From an uncultured Bacteroidia bacterium (lineage in GTDB: Bacteria; Bacteroidota; Bacteroidia; Bacteroidales; F082): a DNA stretch of 64,000 nucleotides. The translations under genes were made by a program, and so were the position numbers. Positions 17,167 through 27,220 of this stretch are shown in pieces. The number at the start of each line of letters is the position of its first letter. Position 1 is the stretch's first letter. The notes beneath the pieces are model-generated. The model was not told where the DNA came from and did no database searches. It saw only the letters and a program-made list of their open reading frames with translations. Where the stretch lies: positions 1 through 64,000 of the forward strand of contig CADCJI010000002.1 of the NCBI GenBank assembly GCA_902801625.1. Reading direction: 5' to 3'.

Positions 17167-17394
17167 TCTTTTCTGTCCTTCAATTTCCCAAGCCCAAGGT
17201 GTTCGAGAATCAACCTACCAACCTCTGCTTGAATCCGTGGCTTCAGGACTGCCACGCGAGATTTTCCAGCTTTCCGGCATAGTGCCGCTGTTGCTGAGGC
17301 TCAAGTCTCTCGCTCTCCGCTGTTCCCCATCCCGTGGGGATATGCCGTAGAAGCGATTGTTTCATGGGCTGATGCCCATCCCTTTCTATTGTTT
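17167..17394 (-). ncRNA. Structured spacer between TR and RT
   Basis: These bases lie downstream of the TR on the minus strand. They contain perfect small hairpins, for example ATGGGC/GCCCAT with a 4-base loop (17373-17388) and CCCCA/TGGGG (17327-17341). In characterised DGRs the RNA 3' of the TR is needed for cDNA priming; here that role is inferred from position. No gene is seen. Confidence 0.5.
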
Positions 17395-17508
17395 GCAAGC
17401 CGCGACCCGTAGTTCGTGTTCGAATTCGAAGATGCGTTGTTCGCATTCGCATAGGCGACACCCGCATTGGCGTTACCGTTGTTGTTCGACCGGGCGAGCA
17501 CACGACCG
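17395..17508 (-). other. DGR template repeat (TR)
   Basis: 114 bp that align without gaps to the VR at 17658-17771 (offset 263). There are 14 mismatches, and at all 14 the TR has A on the minus (coding) strand. In the VR frame the TR encodes runs of Asn codons (AAC), the usual DGR design that yields many residues but no stop codons. Both ends match exactly: GTGTGCTCGCCCGGTCG at the 5' side and the GC-rich GTCGCGGCTTGC at the 3' side, the likely initiation of mutagenic homology. Confidence 0.95.
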
Positions 17509-17623
17509 TGAAGACCTTCCGCCTTTTCGCTGCAAAAATAAGTATTTATTCCACAGCAATTGGTTTTTATCTCAATTTTTACCAGTACGCTTTGCGCTTT
17601 GACGCTTTTCCGCTCTAAACGCC

Positions 17624-20600
17624 TTACGGCTCCTGCAACACAATATCCCCCCTGAAGGCAAGCCGCGACCCGAAGAGCGTGTTCGAATACGAAGATGCGT
17701 AGGACGCATGCGCACAGGCGACACCCGCATAGGCGCGACCGTCGTTGTACGACCGGGCGAGCACACGACCGCCAGTTGAATAATAGTAGTAGTCGCAATA
17801 TCTCTTCGTTGAGGTTCCAGCAAGCACCGAAGGCACCAGGTCACAGAAGCGTCCATGTCTTACTCGCTTGATGTAACCGCCTGAATCAACCGTACTTCCA
17901 GTAGACGGACAAGTGTTGTACCTTTGCTTTATTTGGTCGCCGTTTCCGTCAAAGTCCATACTGTCAGGGTTGTAGATGGACCACCTGCCGTTCACAGCCG
18001 ATCCGCCTGAAGTCATGGCACCCTTATAGAACGCATCATAACTACTCCTGTTCACACAGCAGTTGTCCATCCATTCCAGATAGCAGCCGAAGAACGATTC
18101 CAAGCCAAGGCACTTGTTGCCGCTTGACAGCCTCAAACCGCTCGGACCATTTGTGTTGCTACTGCCTGTCGAGCTGTTGTTTCCGATTGAGTCGGAATAG
18201 CCTGATGTAAGACCAGAAGTACCATTACCGCACACGGATTGAGAATCAAGCGTGCCATGCACACAGTAGAACAGCAAGGCGACAAACTTCGACATTTCGT
18301 AGTCAACGAGCTGATATCCATCCCCCCTCAATCTCGACACATTCTGGAAGTCCTTCATGGTGAAATTGAGCTTTGACGGAGCGTTTGTCGGATTCCCGTC
18401 GCTGTCATAGGTCCAGGCTGCCGTTGTTGAGGTTCCGTTACCTCTCTTACAGGTCTTTCCTGTAAGCGAACGCAGACGGTAATCAACGACATTGTTGCTC
18501 GAATCAGTGTTGATCCATGCCTGGTACACTCCTATCAAGCACTGCTTATGCTCAACCCAATCAGGCTCAATGGCTTCGATTTCGTCGCTGTCGGTCACAA
18601 CGACAACGCACCTCGCCTCGTTCGCATAAGTCTTGGGAACGGTGAAGAAGAACTCTTTGGCCTCCGGAGGAACGCTCAAGAACAGATAATCGAACTCTGC
18701 TTGCAGGAAATCGAAGTCGTTGTCGGCCACTTCAAGTTTCCATTTGTTGATGATAACGCCGTCAGCATCCGTGAAGCACACACCGTAGTTCGCATTGATA
18801 ATGCCGGGCCAACGCACCTGCTTCATGCCATCGACATTGACCTTGTAAACATTGAGCGCACTGGCATCCATATTGACACTTGTGATAACGCCCTCGTCTT
18901 CAATGTTGCTTTCGTCGACTGTGATGTTGGCAAGGCGAACACCCACACTGGACCCGACAAGCATTGCCGCCGCTGTATCAGCATCGTCAAGGTGATATTT
19001 CACCGTTTGCGAAGCACTGGATTGCGGAGTCTCGTCGAGTGCGCTCCAACAGATGTACTTCTTCTGGTTCTTGAAGTCATTCACACCCTTATAAAAGCAG
19101 TGAGGCAACACCATCATAAGGTCGTTGCTGTTATCAAGCGAATCCGAGTAGTTGTAATCGTCGCCGTTGGCATCCTTCTTATAGTTGCTGTCGCTAATCC
19201 TGACGCCTGTCCATTTGTTCGTTTGAGCGTCCAGATGACCGAAGTACGGCTTCATCTTGTTTCTCACCTTCACTGCATGGCCACTGGCAATATATCCGTC
19301 GCCAAAGGCATCGTTGGCCATACAACCTTCTTCGTTACCGAGTTCCATGTTCCTCACACATGCGGGGCTATCCAGCGTATCATCTATTTCATAGAGGCTA
19401 TATTGGCACTCGATGATGTCAAGATAGCGGAATGTCGCCCTCAATTCGGCCATCTGTTCATCGGTGATGGTTTCCATCAAAGTCACGCTACCAGTAAGGG
19501 CAGGGAATGTGATTTGGTTGCCATACTCGTCAATGCCTCGTTTCCCAAGATATTGCTGGAGGAACGAGTAATGAACCTTGCCGGTGATTCCCTCAACACG
19601 GATATACTGCACATTGGGGCACAACGCAAGTAATTCCTGCCAATCGAGATTAGGACAGGCAGCAAAGATGAATGTGGTCACATTCTGTGTCCCTTGCAGT
19701 GTAAGCCCGTTTCGCTTCAGGTCTGGAAGATGTTTAAGCGCAAGCTGGGTGATTGTCGAAGGCAGAACAAGAGTGCTCAAAGGCGAACCTTCCGGAAGTG
19801 TTACTATCTGGTGGCTTGTTCCTCCGTCAAGAAGCGTCTGCAAGCGACCATGTGCGCTCATGTCAAGCGCAGTGTGAGCATCGTTCGTGCCAGTCGAAGT
19901 TTGACCCGTGAAATCGGCATACTCAATCTTCGATATGCTTCCGAACTGCAACGTGACGCCACCATTGGCGCCGTTGCTTGCATTCATCACAAGTTTTGAA
20001 AGCATGACGCATTTGCTCAGGTCGAGGTTGCCGCGAAGGTGTCCTTGAAGCATCCCTGTGAAATCCAATTCCTTGACACGGCTTGCGCCGCACAATGCAA
20101 TCGGGTCGTTCACAGCCAGAGTGCCATTCACTGGAATGTTGACAATCTCGTTGTTCTCCGCCTCAACTGGTCCGTAACGCCATCCGCCGTTTGCAAGTTT
20201 CCAACCGAAATAGTACAAGTCGCCGCTTTTCAGTGTAATAATGTCATTTGCATCGCTACTGTCACGCACGGTGTAAAGTCCAATATTGTCATCGGTATAT
20301 CCGCCTGCCGCATATCTTGCGTCAAGCAACTGGCCACGGTCTGTGTAGAACGATGTACGGTGTGCCTCACGGTTTCCGGTCATAGTGTAGATGTAGTTCT
20401 GCACATCCATCGTGTCGACATACTTCAACTGCTGGCTCTCGTTGTATTGCCTCTCGCTCCAGTTGCCCATGATGGTCTCGTTGAACATGCGAAGCATATT
20501 TGGAGTCGTCATCACGGCTCTCAGATTGCTTGCGCATTGTTTCAATTCATCTTCAAAGTTGGCCAAAACGAGGCACCACAGCCATGAGTTATGTCCTTCA

Positions 20601-23600
20601 AAGGCATACTTGGCACGTTCGTCATCCCATGTGTCACGGGTGACATTGTAAAGATAGGCTATGAAAGCATCGTTACGGATACCTTCTGCCGTGTCGCCAT
20701 CGTAGAATGTGCTGTACCATTTCAATCCATCCCATGTGCGCCAAAGGATATTCTTTGCCCGTTGGTCAACGCCTGCGAGATAGTCAATGATAAGGTAATA
20801 GGTCAGCAAATGGTTCAGGTCGAAGTATTGCGAAATCTCGTTCCTGAAACGGGCTGACACCCACTTCGCCTTGCTTGCTGCCGTCCATCCGTAGCGGTCG
20901 CCGTATTCAGGATTGGTCCTCATTGCAGACGGAGTTACATCGTAAATCCATCCGAACAGGCGCTTCAACGCAGTCTTCTGTGCAGCAGAAGCCTCACTTT
21001 CCTTTGTCGGGTCGCTAATGTTGGCTGGGTTATAGAAAGTGTCTTCCGGGTAATTGAACTCGAATCCGTCATCGAAATACTGCATCATCTGCGCCTCAAG
21101 TTCATCGCTTCCGGCACTGCCAGCAGACTGGAACAAAGTCATAGGCGAGCCGTTGTTCAATGCTTCAAGGGCTATCGGACAATCCCAGACAACGTTGTCG
21201 CCGTTGCTGTCCTTCACCTTCTCCATCCCGAAAATCTCACCCGACTTCGACTTCTCGTTGTTCAAGTTGTACTGTCCGTAGTATTGCAGGTTGCCGTTCA
21301 CCTCGCTTGCCGCAAACATGTCGCACGGTATGCCGTCGACGGCTTGACGCACCCTTGCGTCATATTGCTGCGGTGGTGTGAGCAGGTTGAGGCTACGCAT
21401 CGTATCGTCAAAGAGTCTCGCTCCACCGGTGTTCAATGTCATTGACGAGTCAACGAAGTCCGTCTTGGCACACAACACAGACTGTGCTATTGAATTTGCG
21501 CTACCTCGAAGTGGGTATTTATAGCTTGACACTTCCGCTCCACCAATGAACAGGCGCAATGGCTCCTCTGTCGTCTTCGGCCCTTTGTTGAGATATATGC
21601 GGATATTCTTCCAAGGGTATTTCGTCGAAGATGTACCTTGGATTCGGATATATACATTGTATGCGATGAAGTCATGCTGCCTGCCCAGTGGCGAGTACCA
21701 ATACACGGCATCAGCCTTCGCGTCAAGTTTCTTGTTGTTCTTACGATACAGGTAGTCGAGAACCGTCTTGTTCGGGTCGTTTGGATTCTCCGGGTCTTTG
21801 CCATAGATGATGAGAACGCCACCGCCACGGGTGATAAGGGTTTGTGGTGCAACAACAAGATTACTTCCTTCAGCACTCGTTGAGTTGCGTTCGTGCATGG
21901 CCAACATTTCAGCAAGCGTCGGCTGGTCAACAATTTGGTTGCTCAACAACTCATTTCTGTTCAAAGCACGCTTGTATATGCGTACTGACCTCACATATAC
22001 ATCCGCTTTCTCAGAATCAAAGGTGATGCCCTTTGGTGAATCTTGCACAAGATTCAGGCCCTGGTCGTAACGGTTTCCTTTCGACATTACGCCGTTGATG
22101 AAAAGGAACACCTTCCTGCCCTCGCTGTTTGGCTGCATGACAAATGCCACTTTCATCCATTTGTCATGCGCGATATCCATCGTAACGCCAAGTTCTCTCT
22201 GAATCACTATCGGGTTCCCTTGTTCGTCCTCCTCAGCCGTCTGAATGTTCTGCATCTGACCAAGATGCAATCCGGCAGCCACTGTTGTAATGTCATATCC
22301 GAGATAAGCCCCATTAGGTTGCTGTTCCATACAGCTCACCAAAGTAGCACCACGTTCAAGCACTTGACTTACCAGAACCTCCATTTCAACCGTAAGTCCG
22401 TTTTGGGCAATACTGTAGTTGTTCGACAACTCGTATGCCTTGAAATCAATCATCGCCTTCGCCTTGTTGGTTAGGTAAAGAGTGTCTATGCCACCGCGTT
22501 TCACCCATCCAGAAGTCTTCCAATCCACATTCTCGAAGGTGGTGATGCCTCCCCAGTCTGCTGGATTGGCTTCGCTGTTCGATCGCCCGGACGCAGACAG
22601 TTTGATAAAATAGTCGTCTGTCTCTTGCTCGTCAATACCAACAGCCTGAGACACATTCACCGCTATTGTTCTCGTTTCCGTGCCATTGGTAAGCGTTAGT
22701 GTATGCGAACCGTATTCATCAAACCGTTGTGTCAAGGTTTCCTGCGACCTACCGACTTCCAAAGTCTGCACCGGCTCACCGTCAACAGCAACCACTACGG
22801 TTGATGTTACACTTGACTGGTTCCACGCGCCAAAGGAAATGTTCAAGTCCGTGAACTGGCCAACGGTTATCGGTATGTCATCCTCCGCTCCATTATCGTA
22901 ACCCAATGGCATGTCCTCTATGTCACTGGCCGCAAGCGTAAGTTTCATGCCGACATACGGGTTTGTGCCACCTGCTTTCAGTATGTCAACCCAAATCACA
23001 TTGCTCAACAAGCCGTCACTTTCCGCCACCATTTGAACATTGTGCCTACCTGCCTCCAATTCGGAAGCGGCAATATAGAAGTGACCAAGCGTAGTTGAAC
23101 TCGTATTGATCGTCCTCGTGTCAAACTGCTCTCCGTCAAGGAACATGGTCACTACCGACCCTCTCGGACCTGTAAGAGTGAAAGGGATGTCAATCTGACC
23201 ATCGGTATATCCGTCTGAAACAGCGAGCATACCTGCCGGGTCCGCTGATGATGTAAGGTCTATCGTTACCACATTCACAGCCTTATAGCCTTGCGCCCTC
23301 TGCTCCGTACCATCGTCAAGCATCACGGAAGCCGTCACATAGACACCTACGGTTCCTGCCGTAAGGACATCGCTCCCAAGTACAATCTGCCTTTGTGTGT
23401 TGTCTTCCACATTGCTAAGTTCCTCCCTGTAGGTTTCCGTAGTTCCATTCACGGCGCGTATGGTGACGGTCTGCGCTTGTCTTCCCGTCGGAGTGCCGTC
23501 GCCATTGTAATGGTTGTATTTCCAAGTCAGCACAACAGAATCGCCTCTTTTGATACGCTGCGACGAAAGATTTACCGTTACACGAGCATAGGTTTGGTCG

Positions 23601-24016
23601 CCGCCTTCGCTGGCTTTTGGGATTGCGCATGAGGCAACTTCATCACCGTTTGGGTTTTCTATGATAAGCATGAGGCTATCTGGGTCGCTCGGATGAGGTT
23701 CTGTCCTCATGCTTTGTACGGCCTTTGCATTCAATGCGTTGATATTAGATGCAACAGCGGCATTTTGTACCGGGTTGGTACTCTCCGTATTAAGCGATGG
23801 ATCTACAGTCGGCACATTGATATCTGCAATACCATTGCCGTCTTTTTGCACCACAGAGCCGTTCACTCTAATGCCTGACATCTTTTGCCCGATGGAGTTT
23901 TCATGTTCTTGCAGTTTCCCCTGCAACGACACTTCTATGTCGTAGCCATCGTGATCGTCGAAATTCCCGTTTATGATGTCAAATGGGACTGCATCCGCTT
24001 TTGTTTTCTTTGCCAT
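17624..24016 (-). CDS. DGR target: giant tail adhesin with C-type-lectin-like end
   Basis: 2130 residues from MAKKTKADAVPF; an ATG 57 bases earlier lies inside the preceding gene region and was not used. Order: N-terminal virion-anchoring part, Ig-like beta modules (about 170-480), a LamG/concanavalin-like domain (about 520-720), a CotH-like segment with RIQGTSSTKYPWKN (about 795-815), a leucine-rich-like stretch (about 1320-1480), and a C-terminal formylglycine/C-type-lectin-like domain. The VR occupies about residues 2082-2119. This is the protein diversified for receptor binding. Combining CotH-like and lectin-like parts in one fibre is unusual. Confidence 0.9.
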   Translation of the reverse strand: MAKKTKADAVPFDIINGNFDDHDGYDIEVSLQGKLQEHENSIGQKMSGIRVNGSVVQKDGNGIADINVPTVDPSLNTESTNPVQNAAVASNINALNAKAVQSMRTEPHPSDPDSLMLIIENPNGDEVASCAIPKASEGGDQTYARVTVNLSSQRIKRGDSVVLTWKYNHYNGDGTPTGRQAQTVTIRAVNGTTETYREELSNVEDNTQRQIVLGSDVLTAGTVGVYVTASVMLDDGTEQRAQGYKAVNVVTIDLTSSADPAGMLAVSDGYTDGQIDIPFTLTGPRGSVVTMFLDGEQFDTRTINTSSTTLGHFYIAASELEAGRHNVQMVAESDGLLSNVIWVDILKAGGTNPYVGMKLTLAASDIEDMPLGYDNGAEDDIPITVGQFTDLNISFGAWNQSSVTSTVVVAVDGEPVQTLEVGRSQETLTQRFDEYGSHTLTLTNGTETRTIAVNVSQAVGIDEQETDDYFIKLSASGRSNSEANPADWGGITTFENVDWKTSGWVKRGGIDTLYLTNKAKAMIDFKAYELSNNYSIAQNGLTVEMEVLVSQVLERGATLVSCMEQQPNGAYLGYDITTVAAGLHLGQMQNIQTAEEDEQGNPIVIQRELGVTMDIAHDKWMKVAFVMQPNSEGRKVFLFINGVMSKGNRYDQGLNLVQDSPKGITFDSEKADVYVRSVRIYKRALNRNELLSNQIVDQPTLAEMLAMHERNSTSAEGSNLVVAPQTLITRGGGVLIIYGKDPENPNDPNKTVLDYLYRKNNKKLDAKADAVYWYSPLGRQHDFIAYNVYIRIQGTSSTKYPWKNIRIYLNKGPKTTEEPLRLFIGGAEVSSYKYPLRGSANSIAQSVLCAKTDFVDSSMTLNTGGARLFDDTMRSLNLLTPPQQYDARVRQAVDGIPCDMFAASEVNGNLQYYGQYNLNNEKSKSGEIFGMEKVKDSNGDNVVWDCPIALEALNNGSPMTLFQSAGSAGSDELEAQMMQYFDDGFEFNYPEDTFYNPANISDPTKESEASAAQKTALKRLFGWIYDVTPSAMRTNPEYGDRYGWTAASKAKWVSARFRNEISQYFDLNHLLTYYLIIDYLAGVDQRAKNILWRTWDGLKWYSTFYDGDTAEGIRNDAFIAYLYNVTRDTWDDERAKYAFEGHNSWLWCLVLANFEDELKQCASNLRAVMTTPNMLRMFNETIMGNWSERQYNESQQLKYVDTMDVQNYIYTMTGNREAHRTSFYTDRGQLLDARYAAGGYTDDNIGLYTVRDSSDANDIITLKSGDLYYFGWKLANGGWRYGPVEAENNEIVNIPVNGTLAVNDPIALCGASRVKELDFTGMLQGHLRGNLDLSKCVMLSKLVMNASNGANGGVTLQFGSISKIEYADFTGQTSTGTNDAHTALDMSAHGRLQTLLDGGTSHQIVTLPEGSPLSTLVLPSTITQLALKHLPDLKRNGLTLQGTQNVTTFIFAACPNLDWQELLALCPNVQYIRVEGITGKVHYSFLQQYLGKRGIDEYGNQITFPALTGSVTLMETITDEQMAELRATFRYLDIIECQYSLYEIDDTLDSPACVRNMELGNEEGCMANDAFGDGYIASGHAVKVRNKMKPYFGHLDAQTNKWTGVRISDSNYKKDANGDDYNYSDSLDNSNDLMMVLPHCFYKGVNDFKNQKKYICWSALDETPQSSASQTVKYHLDDADTAAAMLVGSSVGVRLANITVDESNIEDEGVITSVNMDASALNVYKVNVDGMKQVRWPGIINANYGVCFTDADGVIINKWKLEVADNDFDFLQAEFDYLFLSVPPEAKEFFFTVPKTYANEARCVVVVTDSDEIEAIEPDWVEHKQCLIGVYQAWINTDSSNNVVDYRLRSLTGKTCKRGNGTSTTAAWTYDSDGNPTNAPSKLNFTMKDFQNVSRLRGDGYQLVDYEMSKFVALLFYCVHGTLDSQSVCGNGTSGLTSGYSDSIGNNSSTGSSNTNGPSGLRLSSGNKCLGLESFFGCYLEWMDNCCVNRSSYDAFYKGAMTSGGSAVNGRWSIYNPDSMDFDGNGDQIKQRYNTCPSTGSTVDSGGYIKRVRHGRFCDLVPSVLAGTSTKRYCDYYYYSTGGRVLARSYNDGRAYAGVACAHASYASSYSNTLFGSRLAFRGDIVLQEP
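17658..17771 (-). other. DGR variable repeat (VR)
   Basis: 114 bp at the 3' end of the adhesin gene that differ from the TR at 14 sites: 17673, 17676, 17677, 17689, 17701, 17703, 17704, 17710, 17715, 17731, 17736, 17737, 17743 and 17749. Every substitution replaces a template A. The resulting residues line one face of the lectin-like fold in known DGR proteins. Confidence 0.95.
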
Positions 24017-24041
24017 ATTATCTTTTGTTTTGTTTGTTATC

Positions 24042-24218
24042 CTATGGTGTACCTTTCCATCGCTCTGCACCAATCCAAGGCTTCGACCCTATCCATCGAC
24101 CACTGCCGAAGCAAGACCGTACAGCCTGCCACACCAGCCTTGAACCTCTGTAAATGGCAGTAAAGGCGACTTGCCAGTCGTGTACCCCTGTGATTTCCTT
24201 TCCGTTCCTGTATAGCAT
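24042..24218 (-). CDS. Small conserved-type phage protein, 58 residues
   Basis: Starts MLYRNGKEITGVHDWQVAF and contains IYRGSRLVWQAVRSCFGSG followed by Trp-rich repeats. The ATG overlaps the stop of the previous gene as TAATG. The IYRGxRLVWQ pattern is, as I recall, common in short genes beside tail genes of Bacteroidales phages. It ends 25 bases before the adhesin start, so it may be its chaperone or attachment partner (inference). Confidence 0.65.
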   Translation of the reverse strand: MLYRNGKEITGVHDWQVAFTAIYRGSRLVWQAVRSCFGSGRWIGSKPWIGAERWKGTP

Positions 24219-24802
24219 TATTCGCCCTCCCCGTTTCCACTTTCTCCACCTTCTCCACCTTCTCCACCTTCTCCACCACTTTCACCACCTTCTTCTTCGC
24301 CCTCGAATGTGAAGTAGAGTTTTTCAGGGTCTTTCTCTTCAAGAGCATCGAATTGTGCCTCTGTCAAGAAGACATTGGTGCCCTCCAATGCCGACAGCCT
24401 TGAATTGATAAGGGTCAGTGCGGCACCAACGATAGGTGTCAGGTTGATGTAAACAGTCTGCTCCGTGGAAAACTCCAGCTTCAGGAACTCACCGGAGTTG
24501 CCTTCACCGTCCTCGGTCTCATAACTGGCGGATGTCAGCGAACCGCCTATGACGAAATCATTCGCATTGACAGTGGCCAATGTGGTGGTCACGCCTGATT
24601 TCGTGTATTGCAACACAATCACCCGCTGAATGTTGTCATATCCAATCGACAGCCCGGAAGTCATCGAGTAGGTCTGCCGTATATTGTCAATATCAGACTC
24701 ATGTTGGTTCACCGCACTAATAAGCGTGTTGAACTCGGCTACCGTAAGTCTGCCTTTGGCATTTGCACCTTCGTTTTCTACCTTGTTTCCAAAATCCAGC
24801 AT
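24218..24802 (-). CDS. Tail-associated protein with Gly/Glu-rich tail
   Basis: 194 residues. The N-terminal part has a helical segment (VAEFNTLISAVNQHESDIDN, about 22-41) followed by beta strands. The C terminus is a low-complexity acidic tail of GGEGGE units (from about 170), encoded by a tandem tccacctt-type DNA repeat near 24240-24285. It lies between tail-tip genes and the DGR adhesin, so a virion role is likely. Family not recognised. Confidence 0.55.
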   Translation of the reverse strand: MLDFGNKVENEGANAKGRLTVAEFNTLISAVNQHESDIDNIRQTYSMTSGLSIGYDNIQRVIVLQYTKSGVTTTLATVNANDFVIGGSLTSASYETEDGEGNSGEFLKLEFSTEQTVYINLTPIVGAALTLINSRLSALEGTNVFLTEAQFDALEEKDPEKLYFTFEGEEEGGESGGEGGEGGEGGESGNGEGE

Positions 24803-24817
24803 TTTCTTTCTTTTTCG

Positions 24818-27217
24818 TTAAAACACAACAGGGAATGTGAATGGGAAGCCCGCGCCAATCTGCAACTCGCATGTGTACATGTCGCTGCCTTGTATCGGGC
24901 AATTCAGGGATATGCTACGCGCAGTCCTGTCGATGAATGGCTGAACGAGATTGTTTTGTTCGTCGTAGATGGCCTGCCACCAACCCTCGGCCTCATTCGT
25001 ATGGTCAGGCAAATCGTACTTTCGCCAATAGTACACGAAGTTCTCGGCCACATACTCAGGGTCGACCAAAAGACCCTGATAGAACACATTGGCCGTCAGC
25101 ACTGTCTGGCATTGGCCGTTCATAAACGTCTCGCCCTGCGACGACACGATCTCTACGGAATACCCGGTCAGATACTCCTTGCGCAAGGTGATGGTGTCGG
25201 CAAGCACATCTTCCTCCATCGTCACCTCGGCTTTGATGGTCAAGGCATTCAAATTACCCCAATAACTCGAATTGGGTGTTATTTCAAGAGTCAGCCCTAC
25301 TTCGCCTTCTATCTGGATCCAGTCCGTTCCGCGCAGGTAATACCACGCCCTTTGGCTTGGTGTAGATGAAAGGTTGAACTCGTTAAGTCTCAGCACAATT
25401 GAAGACGGTGAAAAACTTGTGTTACCCGACAAGTCGCCGATGAGCATGAACGTGTCGGCACCGATGATGTGGATGTACTTGTTACCAAGAATGTTCTGGA
25501 TATTACCGCTGAAGTTCACATTGCCTTCAGAGTCCCAAGAAATGTTCTCCTGCGCAATGTGCCCGCTGCCGTCCGGTCTTATCACCACGGCATTGCCCAT
25601 CGTACCCATGCTCCCTTCGCCGTCGTAATTCAGCTTCAGCAACGGGTTCTGTATTGTCCCGCCAAGGCCGCCTCGATTGAACCACGCGCCGAACTCATTG
25701 GTGTAATTCAATGTGTCATCCGTAGGCTGGTATTGCGTCACCGTACCGCCTGCCTCAAGCTGCGGTGCCGTTATGTAAAGCACGTCTACCCCCCTGTCGC
25801 CGGTCTCTTGCTGCTCTTGCTGAGATTGGTTGAACGACGGCTCTATCTTCATCAGCAGTCCGTCGCCACCTTGGGAAGCAGGCCGCAGATTGAACGTCAC
25901 GCCAACACGCACCCATTTGTCCATGTCGGATTCGCCTATCTGCACCGTTCCCACAAGCGTGCCGTTTTGTTTTATTGCTATCTCGCACGCTTTGTTAGCG
26001 TATGCCCAGAAAGAGAAACTGTATTCAAGACCGACCCTGTTGGCCAGCCACAACGCACTTTGCGCAACCATCGTGGCAGCCCCAGTCAGTTTGTTCACAA
26101 GGCTCGTTCCAGTAGGGTCCGAAACCTCTTCTGAAGTTGGGACATTGCCTACAAAAGTCGGCTCAATCGAGTTGACGAAGGCATTTCTGTGAATCCTGCC
26201 AGCATAGAATGTCGATCCGAATCCGTTTGCGTCACCGGGAGTCAGCGTACCAGAAACATGCGATGCGCCGGTGGCGAACATCCTCCTGAAATGGCCTCCA
26301 TATCCTTTGGATTGACCGAACACTATGTCTCTGGTCCCTTCAAGGCGGCCCAACCTGACAAGGCTTTTGTCGGAGAAGGAAGACAGACTTGAAAGCCGGA
26401 TGATGTTAAGCCCGGCTATCATCACCTCATCGCTTCCAACGAATCCGTCAAACGACAGCCCGAACGTCCTAAGCATACGGCCTGGATTCTCCACACTGAC
26501 AACATGCAGATGGTATGTCCAGTCGTCGGTTACGGTATAACTCTCCGAAAGAGGTTCGCCAACCGAATCAAAGGCACCAAATATCGCATGTGCTTCCAAG
26601 TTCCTTACGGCCTTAACATTGTACGAAACAAGAATCTTTTCTCCCTCAGCCAGGTTTTGGTAGAACTCCTGTGTGATTCCTACCGTGGAACCAATCGGAT
26701 CGGAAGTCCTCGTACCGATAATGTGGCACACCCTTCGGTTGCCTTCAAGCACAGATAGGTATTCCGCGCTCGTGTTGTCGTTTGGCACATATTGCCTCGA
26801 AGGGTCAACGCCTGATTCTACAAGCATTCCGGTCGGCCAGCACATGCTGCATGACTTGCCTATGTCGTCAATGACATCGGCGCTTGTGTGATGCTGTCCC
26901 AATGAGTTGAGATAGAATGCACCTCCCCTATCGGAGTCGTAAAGGTTTGTCACCCTGATGAAATCGAGAATCTGTCCTGATTCAGGCGCGTCGCCTTCAA
27001 GCAATGCCCCGACGAAGTATGGACGATGGCTTACCCTTTCAGTAACGGAATCAACCTCTGCATCAACGCCATAGCCAAGCACACACATCAATGTGTAGAC
27101 GGCGGTGTCGCCGTTGAAATACAAACGCCTAACGATGTCGCCAGTCCTCAGACCTTGCATCTTTGGAGAGTCGACATCGATCCTGACCTTGAATTTCCTA
27201 TAATTGATTACTGCCAT
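24818..27217 (-). CDS. Large tail-tip/appendage structural protein
   Basis: 799 residues, mostly beta. It opens with a domain binding point like MAVINYRKFKVRIDVDSP and includes carbohydrate-binding-module-like jelly-roll stretches (about 200-300 and 390-520, e.g. YSFSFWAYANKACEIAI, WVRVGVTFN). The C-terminal end has Ig-like features with paired Cys. It follows the spike and hub genes and precedes the adhesin. Probably a baseplate appendage or fibre base; the exact role is unknown. Confidence 0.6.
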   Translation of the reverse strand: MAVINYRKFKVRIDVDSPKMQGLRTGDIVRRLYFNGDTAVYTLMCVLGYGVDAEVDSVTERVSHRPYFVGALLEGDAPESGQILDFIRVTNLYDSDRGGAFYLNSLGQHHTSADVIDDIGKSCSMCWPTGMLVESGVDPSRQYVPNDNTSAEYLSVLEGNRRVCHIIGTRTSDPIGSTVGITQEFYQNLAEGEKILVSYNVKAVRNLEAHAIFGAFDSVGEPLSESYTVTDDWTYHLHVVSVENPGRMLRTFGLSFDGFVGSDEVMIAGLNIIRLSSLSSFSDKSLVRLGRLEGTRDIVFGQSKGYGGHFRRMFATGASHVSGTLTPGDANGFGSTFYAGRIHRNAFVNSIEPTFVGNVPTSEEVSDPTGTSLVNKLTGAATMVAQSALWLANRVGLEYSFSFWAYANKACEIAIKQNGTLVGTVQIGESDMDKWVRVGVTFNLRPASQGGDGLLMKIEPSFNQSQQEQQETGDRGVDVLYITAPQLEAGGTVTQYQPTDDTLNYTNEFGAWFNRGGLGGTIQNPLLKLNYDGEGSMGTMGNAVVIRPDGSGHIAQENISWDSEGNVNFSGNIQNILGNKYIHIIGADTFMLIGDLSGNTSFSPSSIVLRLNEFNLSSTPSQRAWYYLRGTDWIQIEGEVGLTLEITPNSSYWGNLNALTIKAEVTMEEDVLADTITLRKEYLTGYSVEIVSSQGETFMNGQCQTVLTANVFYQGLLVDPEYVAENFVYYWRKYDLPDHTNEAEGWWQAIYDEQNNLVQPFIDRTARSISLNCPIQGSDMYTCELQIGAGFPFTFPVVF

Positions 27218-27220
27218 GCG

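Noticed and set aside
17301..17798. A 165-codon gene reading through the DGR template repeat
   Set aside because: It exists only because the TR copies the coding VR; Asn-rich content and position mark it as template, not gene.
24037..24348. A 103-codon gene across the Glu/Gly repeat
   Set aside because: Its first half re-reads the GGEGGE repeat in another frame; the TAATG-coupled 58-codon frame 24042-24218 is better supported.
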